Below, one piece after another: positions 26,654 to 35,542 of a DNA stretch of 64,000 nt. A program made the translations under genes and the position numbers. Under the pieces are notes generated by a model that saw nothing but the letters and a program-made list of their open reading frames with translations, had not been told where the DNA came from and did not search any database. The stretch comes from Saccharibacillus nicotianae (GTDB lineage: Bacteria; Bacillota; Bacilli; Paenibacillales; Paenibacillaceae): NCBI RefSeq assembly GCF_042681745.1, contig NZ_JBHUGF010000010.1, positions 2,480,001-2,544,000 of the forward strand, written 5' to 3'. The number at the start of each line of letters is the position of its first letter. Position 1 is the stretch's first letter.

Positions 26654-27106
26654 CTATTTTATTGATATCGTACAACTCATAAAAATATCGACTTCATCTT
26701 CAGAATCAAGCTTAAATCCAAAACGTTCGTAAAGTCGTTTTGCCGGGCTACCTTGTAGAACATTGAGTTGAACTACTTTACCTTGAAGATAAGGCTGAGT
26801 CAGTAATTGATGAAGTGTCTGACTGCCTATTCCTTGACCTTGAACATCAGGATACATATAAAAATGCTCTAGCGTATAATGATCTAGTTCGGGCTTTAAA
26901 GCCACGCAACCTACTATCTTTTCTTCCATTTTGATCAACCATGTATGACTAGGATCAAAAGCATTGCGAAAACGTTGACGAACGTTATGCTCATCAAATC
27001 GACCCAGACGGGTAAGATCCTTTTGCAGAACAATCGCTCGTAGTTCAGCTAATTGCTCTCTATGTATCGATGATGCTTGAACGAGTTTAATTGGTGATTG
27101 GTGCAT
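26654..27106 (-). CDS. GNAT-family N-acetyltransferase
   Basis: A 150-residue acetyl-CoA-dependent transferase. The acetyl-CoA loop appears as MYPDVQGQGIGSQTLHQLL (R/QxxGxG/A signature), preceded by IVGCVALKPELDHYTLEHF and followed by LNVLQGSPAKRLYERFGFKLD, a complete GNAT fold. The ATG at 27106 is preferred because AAAGG lies 9 nt upstream; the longest frame (27130) uses a TTG without a site. The acceptor substrate cannot be predicted, and the neighbours give no clue. Confidence 0.87.
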   Translation of the reverse strand: MHQSPIKLVQASSIHREQLAELRAIVLQKDLTRLGRFDEHNVRQRFRNAFDPSHTWLIKMEEKIVGCVALKPELDHYTLEHFYMYPDVQGQGIGSQTLHQLLTQPYLQGKVVQLNVLQGSPAKRLYERFGFKLDSEDEVDIFMSCTISIK

Positions 27107-27143
27107 GATCTCCATCCTTTGACTAATCAAATAGGTATAAAAA

Positions 27144-27187
27144 TCGCTTTATACCTGAGATAATGTACGTGTTCAGATATAAAGCGA
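27144..27187 (-). terminator. Terminator of the 27.2-kb secreted-protein gene
   Basis: A 15-bp stem with one weak pair (TCGCTTTATACCTGA against TCAGATATAAAGCGA) is followed by TTTTTATACC on the minus strand. Confidence 0.88.
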
Positions 27188-27204
27188 CTCCAATATATTA
27201 TATA

Positions 27205-27639
27205 TTATTGTTTTTTGATTTTGTACGTAAATTCCCATATCGCTTCATTACCAGAATAACGACCTCTATTTTCAGTCACTGTGACACGTACTTTAAACGT
27301 AGAACCTTTACTAGAAATCGAAGATACATTTACTACTTTTGTATTTTCACCTTCATCAGGAATTTTGTCCTCTTCGATAACATAACCATACAATTTGATA
27401 CTACCTTTTGAATCTACATTTACATTCACACTTTTGCCTTCATCAATTGCTTTACCAGCTACTTTCGCTGCGATAGCCCACTCATTACCTACATGATCAT
27501 TTGAAACCATTCTTGCTTCTTGAAAAGTCACTGTATACGCAGAAGATGAAGCATACACAGGCGTAGATGCACTGCTACTGAACAAAATAGCACTTCCTAA
27601 CAAAAGAATCGCCGATGCTTTCGACCATACTTTATTCAT
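27205..27639 (-). CDS. Small secreted protein, function unknown
   Basis: A 144-residue protein with a clear signal peptide (about 1-30, ILLLGSAILFSSSASTPVYA) and a mature part of about 110 residues rich in alternating hydrophobic and polar residues. It ends WEFTYKIKKQ, which suggests a single beta-sandwich. No cysteine is present in the mature region. It has its own ribosome site and terminator and no partner gene. I do not recognise the family. Confidence 0.75.
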   Translation of the reverse strand: MNKVWSKASAILLLGSAILFSSSASTPVYASSSAYTVTFQEARMVSNDHVGNEWAIAAKVAGKAIDEGKSVNVNVDSKGSIKLYGYVIEEDKIPDEGENTKVVNVSSISSKGSTFKVRVTVTENRGRYSGNEAIWEFTYKIKKQ

Positions 27640-27764
27640 ATCCTTTTTCCCCCATTTTTGTAATTATACATCTCTAATATTATGATTTCTTTTGCAGATA
27701 ATGTAAATAAATAATTGTCGGTTTTTTAGCTGTTTTGATCCTATGTACAATTAGTAAAAATAAA

Positions 27765-27809
27765 AAAGCCTTTTAGCTGGCAACGATCTGCTCAGTAAAA
27801 GACTTTTTA
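27765..27809 (-). terminator. Terminator after the Spx/ArsC-like gene
   Basis: AAAAAGTCTTTTA and TAAAAGGCTTTTT form an imperfect stem around a GC-containing loop 60 bp after the stop. A/T runs on both sides make it usable in either direction. Confidence 0.65.
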
Positions 27810-27870
27810 TACAAGTGAGTCTTATTATTATCTAGATCATCGTTCTAACTACCACATAGAAGTGTACGCT

Positions 27871-28233
27871 TTATGCTTTCCATGCTTCTTCGTACATTGC
27901 TTCTTTAAATCCTACAGTCACTTTATCTCCATCTGTAACAATCGGACGTTTAATCAATTTACCATTTTCAGATAATAATTGTAGTTGTTCTTGAGCATCC
28001 ATCGATGGCAATTTTTCTTTTAAATTCTGGCTTTTATACACTTCACCGCTCGTATTGAAAAATTTCTTCAATTCTAGTTCACTATGTTCAACCAATTCAC
28101 GTAATTGCTCTGCTGTCGGTGGAGATTCTACAATATGAATCAAGTTCAATTCATGACCTTCTGCACGTAGCCATTTAATTGCATTTCGGCATGTACTGCA
28201 TTGTGGATATTGATATACCGTTAATTTACTCAT
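27871..28233 (-). CDS. Spx/ArsC-family thioredoxin-fold protein (YusI-like)
   Basis: A 120-residue protein of the arsenate reductase/Spx/YffB family. The N-terminal redox motif is CSTC (QYPQCSTCRNAIKWL), followed by the typical helix and the conserved GKLIKRPIVTDGDKVTVGFKE, which carries the Arg-Pro signature of the family. It lacks features of Spx that bind RNA polymerase as far as I can judge, and resembles Bacillus YusI, whose role is unknown. It is probably monocistronic. Confidence 0.88.
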   Translation of the reverse strand: MSKLTVYQYPQCSTCRNAIKWLRAEGHELNLIHIVESPPTAEQLRELVEHSELELKKFFNTSGEVYKSQNLKEKLPSMDAQEQLQLLSENGKLIKRPIVTDGDKVTVGFKEAMYEEAWKA

Positions 28234-28297
28234 CCGATTTACTCTCCTTTAATACTTTTTCAAAAAGTGATTTTATTCTTATGAACATTTCCAGTCT

Positions 28298-29290
28298 TTA
28301 CAATGAATTTCCCAGTCCCCGCAATGCTGCATCCAGTATCGCTAAATCTTCAGGTAACGGGGCATGGAAAAGCATCTCTTCACCTGTTACAGGATGAACA
28401 AAACCCAATTCAACTGCGTGTAACGCTTGTCTGCCTGCAAGTTGATCCCAATGAGCGATAGAGCTAGAAGAGTCTATATGATGGTCTGGTCGCGCATAAC
28501 CGTACAACCGATCACCAACTAACGGGCAACCTATATGCTTCATATGTACCCGAATCTGATGGGTACGTCCTGTCTCTAATTCCAGTTCGACTAAAGATAC
28601 ATCACGCTCTGGAAAAGATTCTAGCACTTGATAACGGGTAGCTGCTGGATATCCATCCGGCGTAACGACTCGCATATGAGGCTCAATCAGATCACGATCA
28701 ATTGCTCCTTCGATACGATCTTGCAAAATCGCCGGCACATGATGCACATAGGCATGATATCTTTTTTGCACCGTATTCTGAATCATTTGTTCTGAAATAT
28801 GTTGATGTACATACGGATTTTTAGCGATCGCTAGTACACCTGATGTATCTTGATCCAAGCGATGCACCGGACGAAAGCGGAATTTCTCCCCGCGCTCTTG
28901 CCAGTAATGAACGACTCCATTTGCTAATGTATCGGTGTAATGTCCACTGGTAGGATGCACGATAATGCCTGCTTTTTTATTAACGATCAATAAATGCTGA
29001 TCTTCATAGATCACATCAATCTGCTGTGGTTGTGGCAAAATATCATCGGATTGTTCGCGCTCCATCCGAATCTCTAACAGATCGCCTGCTTGCACTTTGA
29101 CGCTTACATAGACATGTTGACCGTTTAGCATTACACCTTGCTCGGTCATTTTAAGACGTGAAAGCAATTTGCGTGAAATGCCCATCCGGCGCTGCATAAT
29201 ATTTTTGAGAATCATGCCTTCGTCTTGCGGTTGTATTTTATACAGTATTGGTTCGTAATAATCGTTAGTTTCGTTTTTGGCATTAATCAC
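28298..29290 (-). CDS. RluA/RluD-family RNA pseudouridine synthase
   Basis: Modifies uridines in structured RNA. The 330 residues include an S4-like N-terminal domain (about 25-85: RRMGISRKLLSRLKMTEQGVML) and the catalytic domain with the active-site aspartate in PVHRLDQDTSGVLAIAKN. LVELELETGRTHQIRVHM and GCPLVGDRLYG follow. It belongs to the YhcT/YjbO branch; the target base cannot be told. It lies 9 bp after the cobalamin adenosyltransferase gene and is likely co-transcribed with it. Confidence 0.93.
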   Translation of the reverse strand: MINAKNETNDYYEPILYKIQPQDEGMILKNIMQRRMGISRKLLSRLKMTEQGVMLNGQHVYVSVKVQAGDLLEIRMEREQSDDILPQPQQIDVIYEDQHLLIVNKKAGIIVHPTSGHYTDTLANGVVHYWQERGEKFRFRPVHRLDQDTSGVLAIAKNPYVHQHISEQMIQNTVQKRYHAYVHHVPAILQDRIEGAIDRDLIEPHMRVVTPDGYPAATRYQVLESFPERDVSLVELELETGRTHQIRVHMKHIGCPLVGDRLYGYARPDHHIDSSSSIAHWDQLAGRQALHAVELGFVHPVTGEEMLFHAPLPEDLAILDAALRGLGNSL

Positions 29291-29299
29291 AGTAGTCCC

Positions 29300-29866
29300 T
29301 CAATCACGTCGAAATACTTTTTGACTACGGATATATTCAATATCTGTTATGCCTGAACGCACATTCGCTGTACGCGCAATCACAAAAAAATAATCTGAAA
29401 GTCGATTTAAGTATTTACGCACATTTATATTAATCGTTGTTATTGCACCTAGTGTTACGACTCTTCGTTCCGCACGACGGCATACTGTACGACAGACGTG
29501 TAGAGAAGCCGCTAAAGGATGACCTCCTGGCAAAATAAACCGTTCTATCGGTGGATTTTCTGCTTCATACTGGTCAATCCATTGTTCCAATTGAACAGCT
29601 AATTCAGCATGAACTTTATACTTACTTTCATCTAATGCTACAAAAGCTAAATCTGCTCCGCAATCGAATAATTCATGTTGTATCATTAACAACTGCTCTT
29701 GGATATCTGCAAAAGATTCATTATTCGCTATCGCCAATGCTTGACCGACAAAGCTATTTAACTCATCTATAGTCCCATAGGCTTCCACACGAGCATCGTC
29801 TTTACTGACTCGACCTCCAATAACGGAAGTCTGTCCTTCATCGCCTGTACGTGTATAAATATTCAT
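29300..29866 (-). CDS. PduO-type cob(I)alamin adenosyltransferase
   Basis: Makes adenosylcobalamin from cob(I)alamin and ATP. The 188-residue protein carries the ATP-binding start IYTRTGDEGQTSVIGG, the helix AYGTIDELNSFVGQ, FILPGGHPLAASLHVCRTVCRRAERR and LNRLSDYFFVIAR, all typical of PduO enzymes. The longest frame starts at a GTG (29878), but GGAGGG before the ATG at 29866 decides the start. No B12-dependent enzyme or riboswitch is seen close by. Confidence 0.93.
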   Translation of the reverse strand: MNIYTRTGDEGQTSVIGGRVSKDDARVEAYGTIDELNSFVGQALAIANNESFADIQEQLLMIQHELFDCGADLAFVALDESKYKVHAELAVQLEQWIDQYEAENPPIERFILPGGHPLAASLHVCRTVCRRAERRVVTLGAITTININVRKYLNRLSDYFFVIARTANVRSGITDIEYIRSQKVFRRD

Positions 29867-29896
29867 TATTCCCTCCACATAGATGATAGAACGATA

Positions 29897-30442
29897 TTAT
29901 TCTGTCATCGCTTTTAAGATTTTGAGCGATTTATTATAGTCTGCAAATACAGGAATCGTCGCATATAGATTATCTGGCGTATATTTGATTTGTTTGAACA
30001 TACTCATTTGATCGACAGGGATAGAAAATAGATGCTTTTCTTGTTTGTCTACATCTTCTGCAGAGACACTACCCATCGTTACACCACGAGCATACGTTTT
30101 GGAATCAAAGTCTTTATCCAGTACCATATGACCACCATTGATTGAATAAGCTTTCATATCATTTTCCGGCAAAATAATAATATCATCCTGACGATCAACA
30201 TATTCTAGCGTTAACTTTTCAGCGGAGTAAATCGGTGTTGTATTGACAGTTATTTTCATTGTACTGCCAAGCTTAGTCTGCAAATCTTGCTTGATCTGAT
30301 CTGCTAATTCTTGGGAGAATCCTTCACTACCCATAATAAAAACAGTCACCTGATTAGGATCTTTCGGTTGATCCCCACCACAAGCTGTTAAAATCAATAC
30401 CATACTTATACTTAACAGTAATCCTTTTATCCACAATTTCAC
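29897..30442 (-). CDS. Lipoprotein of unknown function
   Basis: A 181-residue protein with a lipoprotein signal: VKLWIKGLLLSISMVLI, then LTAC as the lipobox at residues about 18-21. The mature part (about 160 residues) has a small alpha/beta pattern: VTVFIMGSEGFSQELADQIK, a strand TMKITVNTTP, and DIIILPENDM. The longest frame begins at 30478, but GGAGG before the GTG at 30442 fits a lipoprotein start. It ends 30 bp before the PduO gene and may lead that operon. I do not recognise the family. Confidence 0.75.
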   Translation of the reverse strand: MKLWIKGLLLSISMVLILTACGGDQPKDPNQVTVFIMGSEGFSQELADQIKQDLQTKLGSTMKITVNTTPIYSAEKLTLEYVDRQDDIIILPENDMKAYSINGGHMVLDKDFDSKTYARGVTMGSVSAEDVDKQEKHLFSIPVDQMSMFKQIKYTPDNLYATIPVFADYNKSLKILKAMTE

Positions 30443-30607
30443 CCAATGTTCCTCCTTCAATTCACTATATCCCATCATACCACAGCTATTTGACGTAAAA
30501 AAAGAAGCTCCTTTTTGAGGACCCTCTGTTGATTTCAGTCTATAAATGCTACAGCCTATTAGCGATCACAAAATCGATTATATCTAAACATTCTGTCGAG
30601 ATAAGCA

Positions 30608-30862
30608 TTACAAATGTTTTTGATGAGAGCGCATATATTCATTAATTTTGAGGTCAAGCAACATACTAATTTCAATAACAACTTCTGATGTAAAAGATTG
30701 CTCTTCCAAGAATAACTGTTCCATACGCATACGAAGCAAATAAATTTCATCCTCTAGGGAAAGTATCTGTGAAGACTTCTCTGAGGACGTAGACCATACT
30801 CCATTACTCTCTGCAATGTTATGTCCACGATATCCCGGTAAATTATATTCAGCGCAATACAA
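30608..30862 (-). CDS. Spo0E-like aspartyl-phosphate phosphatase
   Basis: An 84-residue protein whose last 50 residues match the Spo0E family: two helices, SLEDEIYLLRMRMEQLFLEE and VVIEISMLLDLKINEYMR. The second holds the conserved SxxLD core that inserts next to the aspartyl phosphate of Spo0A. These small proteins dephosphorylate Spo0A~P and delay sporulation. Initiation is at a TTG (30862) with a strong GGGAGGGG site, so expression may be limited by the weak codon. The first 30 residues (MYCAEYNLPGYRGHN) are not typical for the family. Confidence 0.78.
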   Translation of the reverse strand: MYCAEYNLPGYRGHNIAESNGVWSTSSEKSSQILSLEDEIYLLRMRMEQLFLEEQSFTSEVVIEISMLLDLKINEYMRSHQKHL

Positions 30863-30979
30863 ATAATCCCCTCCCTTGAGTCATGATTTCCTGCTTCCAA
30901 AGACCCATTATATCACAGGATCATGTAAATGAAAGCAGGAAAATTGTTAATTCAAGGAAAAAAGAAGATTATGTGACAA

Positions 30980-32182
30980 TTATTTTATTTTAGCTACGAA
31001 TGAACCTATTCTTTCCAATGCTTCACTTAATTGTGCGACCGATGTAGCATAAGAACAGCGGATAAACCCTTCGCCACCGAGTCCAAATACACTGCCCGGA
31101 ACAGCCGCAACTTTTCCTTCTACAAGAAGCTGTTGAGCGAATTCTTCAGAGGTTAGCCCTGTATTCTGAATACTTGGAAAAGCATAAAAAGCACCTTGAG
31201 GTTCATGACATTCCAGACCAATACTGCGGAATCCATCAACAATCAGACGGCGACGGCGATTATAGGACTCTACCATTTTATCTTTTTCACCTAATCCATT
31301 GGTCAATGCTTCTAAAGCTGCTACTTGACCCATTACAGGAGCACACATGACTGTGTATTGGTGAATTTTGAGCATCGCAGAAATGAGATCACGATGTCCG
31401 CAAGCATAGCCCATACGCCAGCCTGTCATCGCAAATGCTTTGGAAAATCCACTCACCAAAATCGTCCGTTCTTGCATACCCGGCACAGATGCGAAGCTTA
31501 CGTGTTTGGTGCCATAGGTTAATTCGGCATAAATTTCATCAGAAATCACGATTAGATCATGCTTCTCAACCACTTTGGCAATCGGCAACCAATCTTCATA
31601 GGTCATAATTGCACCTGTCGGATTACTTGGATAACAAAGGATCAAAATTTTGGAGCGCGGCGTAATCTGTGCTTCTAACGCTTCTGCTGTTAATTTGAAA
31701 TTATCTTTGGCAAATGTCTCAATACCAACAGGGATTCCTCCACCAATTGCTGTAATTGGTGAGTAAGAGATATAACAAGGTTCAGGGATCAAAATCTCAT
31801 CGCCCGGTGTAATCAACGCACGCAAAGCTAAATCAATCGCTTCACTTCCGCCTACCGTCACCAGAATCTCATCTTTAGGATCATAAGCTGTTTTGAATTC
31901 ATTTTCCAAATAACCTGAAATCGCTTCACGAAGTTCAGGCATACCTGCATTAGAAGTATAACGTGTATATCCACGCTCTAACGAATAGACACAAGCTTCA
32001 CGCACATGCCAGGGTGTAATAAAATCCGGTTCCCCTACACCTAGCGTAATGATATCTTTACTGGCACTCACCAGATCAAAAAACTTACGAATACCTGAAG
32101 GCTTAATATCTTGAACCAATGGTGAAAGGTACGAAGTCATCGATTTCGATGATCCAGTCTGTTGTTCATTATTGACAATCAT
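30980..32182 (-). CDS. alaT: Class I/II aminotransferase, alanine-transaminase type
   Basis: PLP aminotransferase of 400 residues. Fold I motifs: GVGEPDFITPWHVRE, TVGGSEAIDLALRAL, SNPTGAIMTYEDW, ISDEIYAEL and the PLP lysine in VSGFSKAFAMTGWRMG. The gene is directly downstream of an Lrp-type regulator, the same order as yugG-yugH of Bacillus subtilis, renamed alaR-alaT for alanine transaminase. The alternative PatA (diaminopimelate aminotransferase) subgroup cannot be excluded by eye. A GGAAGAGG site precedes the start. Confidence 0.82.
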   Translation of the reverse strand: MIVNNEQQTGSSKSMTSYLSPLVQDIKPSGIRKFFDLVSASKDIITLGVGEPDFITPWHVREACVYSLERGYTRYTSNAGMPELREAISGYLENEFKTAYDPKDEILVTVGGSEAIDLALRALITPGDEILIPEPCYISYSPITAIGGGIPVGIETFAKDNFKLTAEALEAQITPRSKILILCYPSNPTGAIMTYEDWLPIAKVVEKHDLIVISDEIYAELTYGTKHVSFASVPGMQERTILVSGFSKAFAMTGWRMGYACGHRDLISAMLKIHQYTVMCAPVMGQVAALEALTNGLGEKDKMVESYNRRRRLIVDGFRSIGLECHEPQGAFYAFPSIQNTGLTSEEFAQQLLVEGKVAAVPGSVFGLGGEGFIRCSYATSVAQLSEALERIGSFVAKIK

Positions 32183-32272
32183 AGCAATCCTCTTCCTTCA
32201 GCGCTTTATTTCTTCAGCGCGATTTCTTCTGCTTTTATCAAAAGGAGTTGTGTAACACAACGAATATTTAAG

Positions 32273-32773
32273 TTATGGAGAAATAATCAAGCGGCGGTCA
32301 TCTTCATGTTCTTCAAAAATAATGCCATCTTGCTTGTATTTTTTAAGTATAAAGTGGGTTTTGGTAGATAATACCGATTCAATAGGAGATAAGCAATCTG
32401 AGACGAAGCTTGCTACTTCTTTCAAATTGGTGCCTTCTACTTCTACCAGAAGATCATACGCACCAGACATCAAATAAACAGATTTTACTTGTGGATACAA
32501 ATAAATGCGTTCTGCAATACCTTCAAATCCTCTACCACGTTCCGGTGTAATCTGTACTTCGATCAATGCTGTCACTTTCTCGTCATCGACTTTACTCCAG
32601 TTCACTACAGAAGTATACTTCACGATCACATGCTCATCTTCTAATTCGCGAATCGCTTGAGTTACTTCTGCTTCCTCGACACCTAATAATGTAGAAAGAA
32701 GTTGCGGTGTGCGTCTTGCATCTTCTTTTAACAAATCTAATATTTGTAATTTAAGGTCGCTCAATTCTTTCAT
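32273..32773 (-). CDS. alaR: Lrp/AsnC-family transcriptional regulator
   Basis: A 166-residue regulator with an N-terminal winged helix-turn-helix (residues 5-60: KLQILDLLKEDARRTPQLLSTL) and a RAM ligand-binding domain with the GAYDLLVEVEG strand. It is upstream of the aminotransferase with about 90 bp between, matching yugG (alaR) before yugH. It likely responds to an amino acid such as alanine and controls the downstream gene. The symbol rests on synteny and family only. Confidence 0.82.
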   Translation of the reverse strand: MKELSDLKLQILDLLKEDARRTPQLLSTLLGVEEAEVTQAIRELEDEHVIVKYTSVVNWSKVDDEKVTALIEVQITPERGRGFEGIAERIYLYPQVKSVYLMSGAYDLLVEVEGTNLKEVASFVSDCLSPIESVLSTKTHFILKKYKQDGIIFEEHEDDRRLIISP

Positions 32774-33002
32774 AATGTAATAGCCTCCAAGTGCGCAAGA
32801 TTAATCATAAGTATGACATGAATCGCCCATTTCTGCCAACCCTTTGATTTGATTGTTACTTGCTACTCATCTGCACACCTGTATCTGTCAAACGATTATC
32901 GGAACGAACTGCTTCAATATGATGTCAATCAGGTTACTTAATCTTATTACTTAGACAGTCAGCACAGGTAGCCTATTATTATACCTCGAGGAGCGAAACA
33001 TT

Positions 33003-34253
33003 ATGGATCTGCATACAAACCGTACCGCATGGGACAAAACATTATCGGAATCAGAAACACCGAAATACCAATCACTACAAGAAAATATTGCTTGTGATGT
33101 ACTTATTATTGGTGGCGGAATGGGCGGAGCTTTGTCTGCGCGTGAACTAGCACATCGAGGCATCAATGTAGTGCTTGTTGAAAAATCAAAAATCGGTCAA
33201 GGTAGCTCTGTAGCTAATACCGGTTTACTTCAATATACGAATGATAAAATGATGACTTCTTGCATCAATACATTTGGCGAGCAAAATGGAGTATTGTTTT
33301 ACCGTCTTTGCCAGCAAGCGATGGAGTATTTGATCGGTATTGCTCCAACTTTACCGATTGATGCTCAATTGATTCCACGCAGCAGTCTATATTATGCAAG
33401 CAATCCTGAAGACGTACCTGCTTTAAAAGAAGAATACGAAAATCTCAAACGATTTGGATTTGAAGCTGAATATTGGGACGCAGAAGAAATTGCGAAGCGT
33501 TTTTCTTTTCAAAAAGCAGGTGGATTATATACACATGGCGATGCTGAAGTGAATCCGTACCGCTTTATTCATGCGTTGATGGCTGATTCGATGAATCATG
33601 GTGCACAGTTATACGAAGGAGTCGAAATTACAAGTCATGTTGCCGATGATACAGGGGTTACCTGTTATGCCGGTGATATTGAAATTCGTGCCCGTACGGT
33701 TATCTATGCGACAGGTTATGCGACGCAAGAAATGAAAAAAGAACGTGGCGCATTTTTGGAAACGACTTATGCGATCATGACTAACCCTGTAGAAAGCTGG
33801 GAGGGTTGGCATGAGCAAAGTATGGTCTGGGAAACAACACGTCCATACCTTTATATGAGAACCACTGCGGATAACCGCATTGTTGTAGGCGGGTTGGATG
33901 AGCCGTTTACAGATCCCGAATGGCGCGATGTTCGGATGGTGAAGCAATCACAGAAATTGCTAGAAGAAGTTCAGACTCTTTTTCCAAATGTAGGTGAATT
34001 GTCGATCGATTATGCATGGGCAGCCGTCTTCGGCTCTAGTCGTGATGGATTACCTTATATCGGTGGACATCCAGATTACCCTCACAGTTATTTTGTTGAA
34101 GGTTATGGTGGTAACGGAACAGTCTACAGCGCTATTGCTGCTCAATTGCTAGCAGATACGATTACAGGAATCGAGCGTCCTGAATTGCAACTGTTTGGAT
34201 TGACTCGTACAACCAAGCCTTCACCTGCAACGGTAGACGATATTGTCGTATAA
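33003..34253 (+). CDS. FAD-dependent amino-acid oxidase/dehydrogenase (DAO family)
   Basis: A 416-residue flavoprotein with the dinucleotide-binding start DVLIIGGGMGGALSARELAHRG (residues 33-54), the VLVEKSKIGQGSSVANTG segment, and the C-terminal DGLPYIGGHPDYPHSYFVEGYGGNGTVYS that closes the FAD site. Members oxidise glycine, sarcosine, D-amino acids or similar amines; the substrate is not readable. It diverges from the Lrp gene, which could connect it to amino-acid turnover. It is followed by a shared bidirectional terminator. Confidence 0.87.
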   Translation: MDLHTNRTAWDKTLSESETPKYQSLQENIACDVLIIGGGMGGALSARELAHRGINVVLVEKSKIGQGSSVANTGLLQYTNDKMMTSCINTFGEQNGVLFYRLCQQAMEYLIGIAPTLPIDAQLIPRSSLYYASNPEDVPALKEEYENLKRFGFEAEYWDAEEIAKRFSFQKAGGLYTHGDAEVNPYRFIHALMADSMNHGAQLYEGVEITSHVADDTGVTCYAGDIEIRARTVIYATGYATQEMKKERGAFLETTYAIMTNPVESWEGWHEQSMVWETTRPYLYMRTTADNRIVVGGLDEPFTDPEWRDVRMVKQSQKLLEEVQTLFPNVGELSIDYAWAAVFGSSRDGLPYIGGHPDYPHSYFVEGYGGNGTVYSAIAAQLLADTITGIERPELQLFGLTRTTKPSPATVDDIVV

Positions 34254-34305
34254 TCTCCAGTAGTGAATCTATTTGATAATCATGCAATTCTATAGTTAAC
34301 ACAGC

Positions 34306-34353
34306 AAAAAGCTCTTATCCTCACCTATTATCAGGTAGAGAATAAGAGCTTTT
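34306..34353. terminator. Bidirectional terminator
   Basis: AAAAGCTCTTAT and its complement flank an inner ACCT/AGGT stem, with T runs on both sides, between the convergent FAD-oxidase and zinc-ribbon genes. Confidence 0.9.
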
Positions 34354-34372
34354 TATCTATAATTCGATATGC

Positions 34373-34993
34373 TTATTGTTCATTTAAATTCGTAATCTTA
34401 TCAATAATAGCTACACGTTCATCTTCACACAGACTTTGATGAACATGGAAGCAACTTGGACATACATATACATTCACTTTAAACGTAGACGGTAAAATCG
34501 CTATATTATTCGCTGTTGCAGGCAAAGGAGTAAATCCAGTTCCACCCATCTCTTGCGTTCCTGCAAGCAACATGTACTCCTGACAATGTGGACATTGCGG
34601 AATCTCTTCTTGCTGATCCAGCAATTGCTCTACATTTTCTTCATACTGCACCATATTGAAATTCTCATCACCATACTGCTCAATCGTTTTGAGTGAAGAA
34701 AGACTTGGTTGAGTAAATAGCTCTGCATCGTTCAACAGACTGGTTGCTCGGGAAGCAAAAGATTGTTGCTCTTCTTCAGGTTGAGCAGCAGGCGCTACAG
34801 GTGCTCTACGAACTTCAGCAGGTGGCTTCTGTCCGCCTTCCACATATTCCTCATCTTCGTCTTCATCTAAGGCAATATTAAGTGTACGATAACCATTTAA
34901 TTCATTATGACAGTGCGGGCACAATTCTTCCGGTCCAAATTCGGGGTCCCATACAATCTCACTATCACACCAAGGACATATTGTTGTATCCAT
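34373..34993 (-). CDS. Zinc-ribbon protein of unknown function
   Basis: A 206-residue cytoplasmic protein with two treble-cysteine pairs at the N-terminus (CPWC and CPHC, residues 5-8 and 25-28). An acidic, low-complexity middle follows, then a second set near the C-terminus (CPHC and CPSC). Each set can bind one zinc. The ATG at 34993 with GAGAGG 9 nt upstream is used in place of the longer frame from 35017. It is adjacent to a DUF350 membrane protein and likely co-transcribed with it. I do not recognise a function. Confidence 0.75.
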   Translation of the reverse strand: MDTTICPWCDSEIVWDPEFGPEELCPHCHNELNGYRTLNIALDEDEDEEYVEGGQKPPAEVRRAPVAPAAQPEEEQQSFASRATSLLNDAELFTQPSLSSLKTIEQYGDENFNMVQYEENVEQLLDQQEEIPQCPHCQEYMLLAGTQEMGGTGFTPLPATANNIAILPSTFKVNVYVCPSCFHVHQSLCEDERVAIIDKITNLNEQ

Positions 34994-35035
34994 GTTGTAA
35001 TTCCTCTCATCCCTCATATTTCAGTTCAATCTCGA

Positions 35036-35455
35036 TTATAAAATAGTCGCCCCTATCACGTACGATAAAGAGATCGATATAATCATCGAGATCAAACCTA
35101 CAGCCTTATTATCTGCTGCAATTTCTTCGTCAATTTTGAATACAGGTGTCAAAAATTCAAATATAAAATAAGCAGCCAGAAGTAAAACAAAACCGATCAC
35201 AGACCAACCGAGACTTTCATATACGGTACTATGCGCTTCGATCGAAAATCGCATAATATTACAAATCCCAAAAATCTTACCGCCTGTTGCCATCGCTACT
35301 GCTACGTTACCGCGTCTTATTTCATCCCAGCATTTATATTTGGCTACCATTTCGAAACACCATAAAAATACGATAAGCTGTAGTACAGCTACCGAGAAAA
35401 AACCGATCATCATCCCGACCGGATGTGCAAGCATCGGATCAATATAATCTTTCAC
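35036..35455 (-). CDS. DUF350-family membrane protein
   Basis: A 139-residue integral membrane protein with four hydrophobic helices (about 12-34, 46-66, 83-103 and 115-138). Glycines recur within the helices (AMATGGKIFGI, GLISMIISISLSYVIGATIL). The pattern fits DUF350/YjfL proteins, whose role is unknown. It is followed 19 bp later by the zinc-ribbon gene. Confidence 0.75.
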   Translation of the reverse strand: MKDYIDPMLAHPVGMMIGFFSVAVLQLIVFLWCFEMVAKYKCWDEIRRGNVAVAMATGGKIFGICNIMRFSIEAHSTVYESLGWSVIGFVLLLAAYFIFEFLTPVFKIDEEIAADNKAVGLISMIISISLSYVIGATIL

Positions 35456-35542
35456 GCCACTTCATAGCTCCTTCCGGTACTGAAATCATCTACAGACATT
35501 TCTATTCATTACGCATGAACACTGTAATGGTTTCAAGCCGGA

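Noticed and set aside
30490..30530. Terminator after the Spo0E-like gene
   Set aside because: A T run is present but the stem is only about 4-5 bp, too weak to call.
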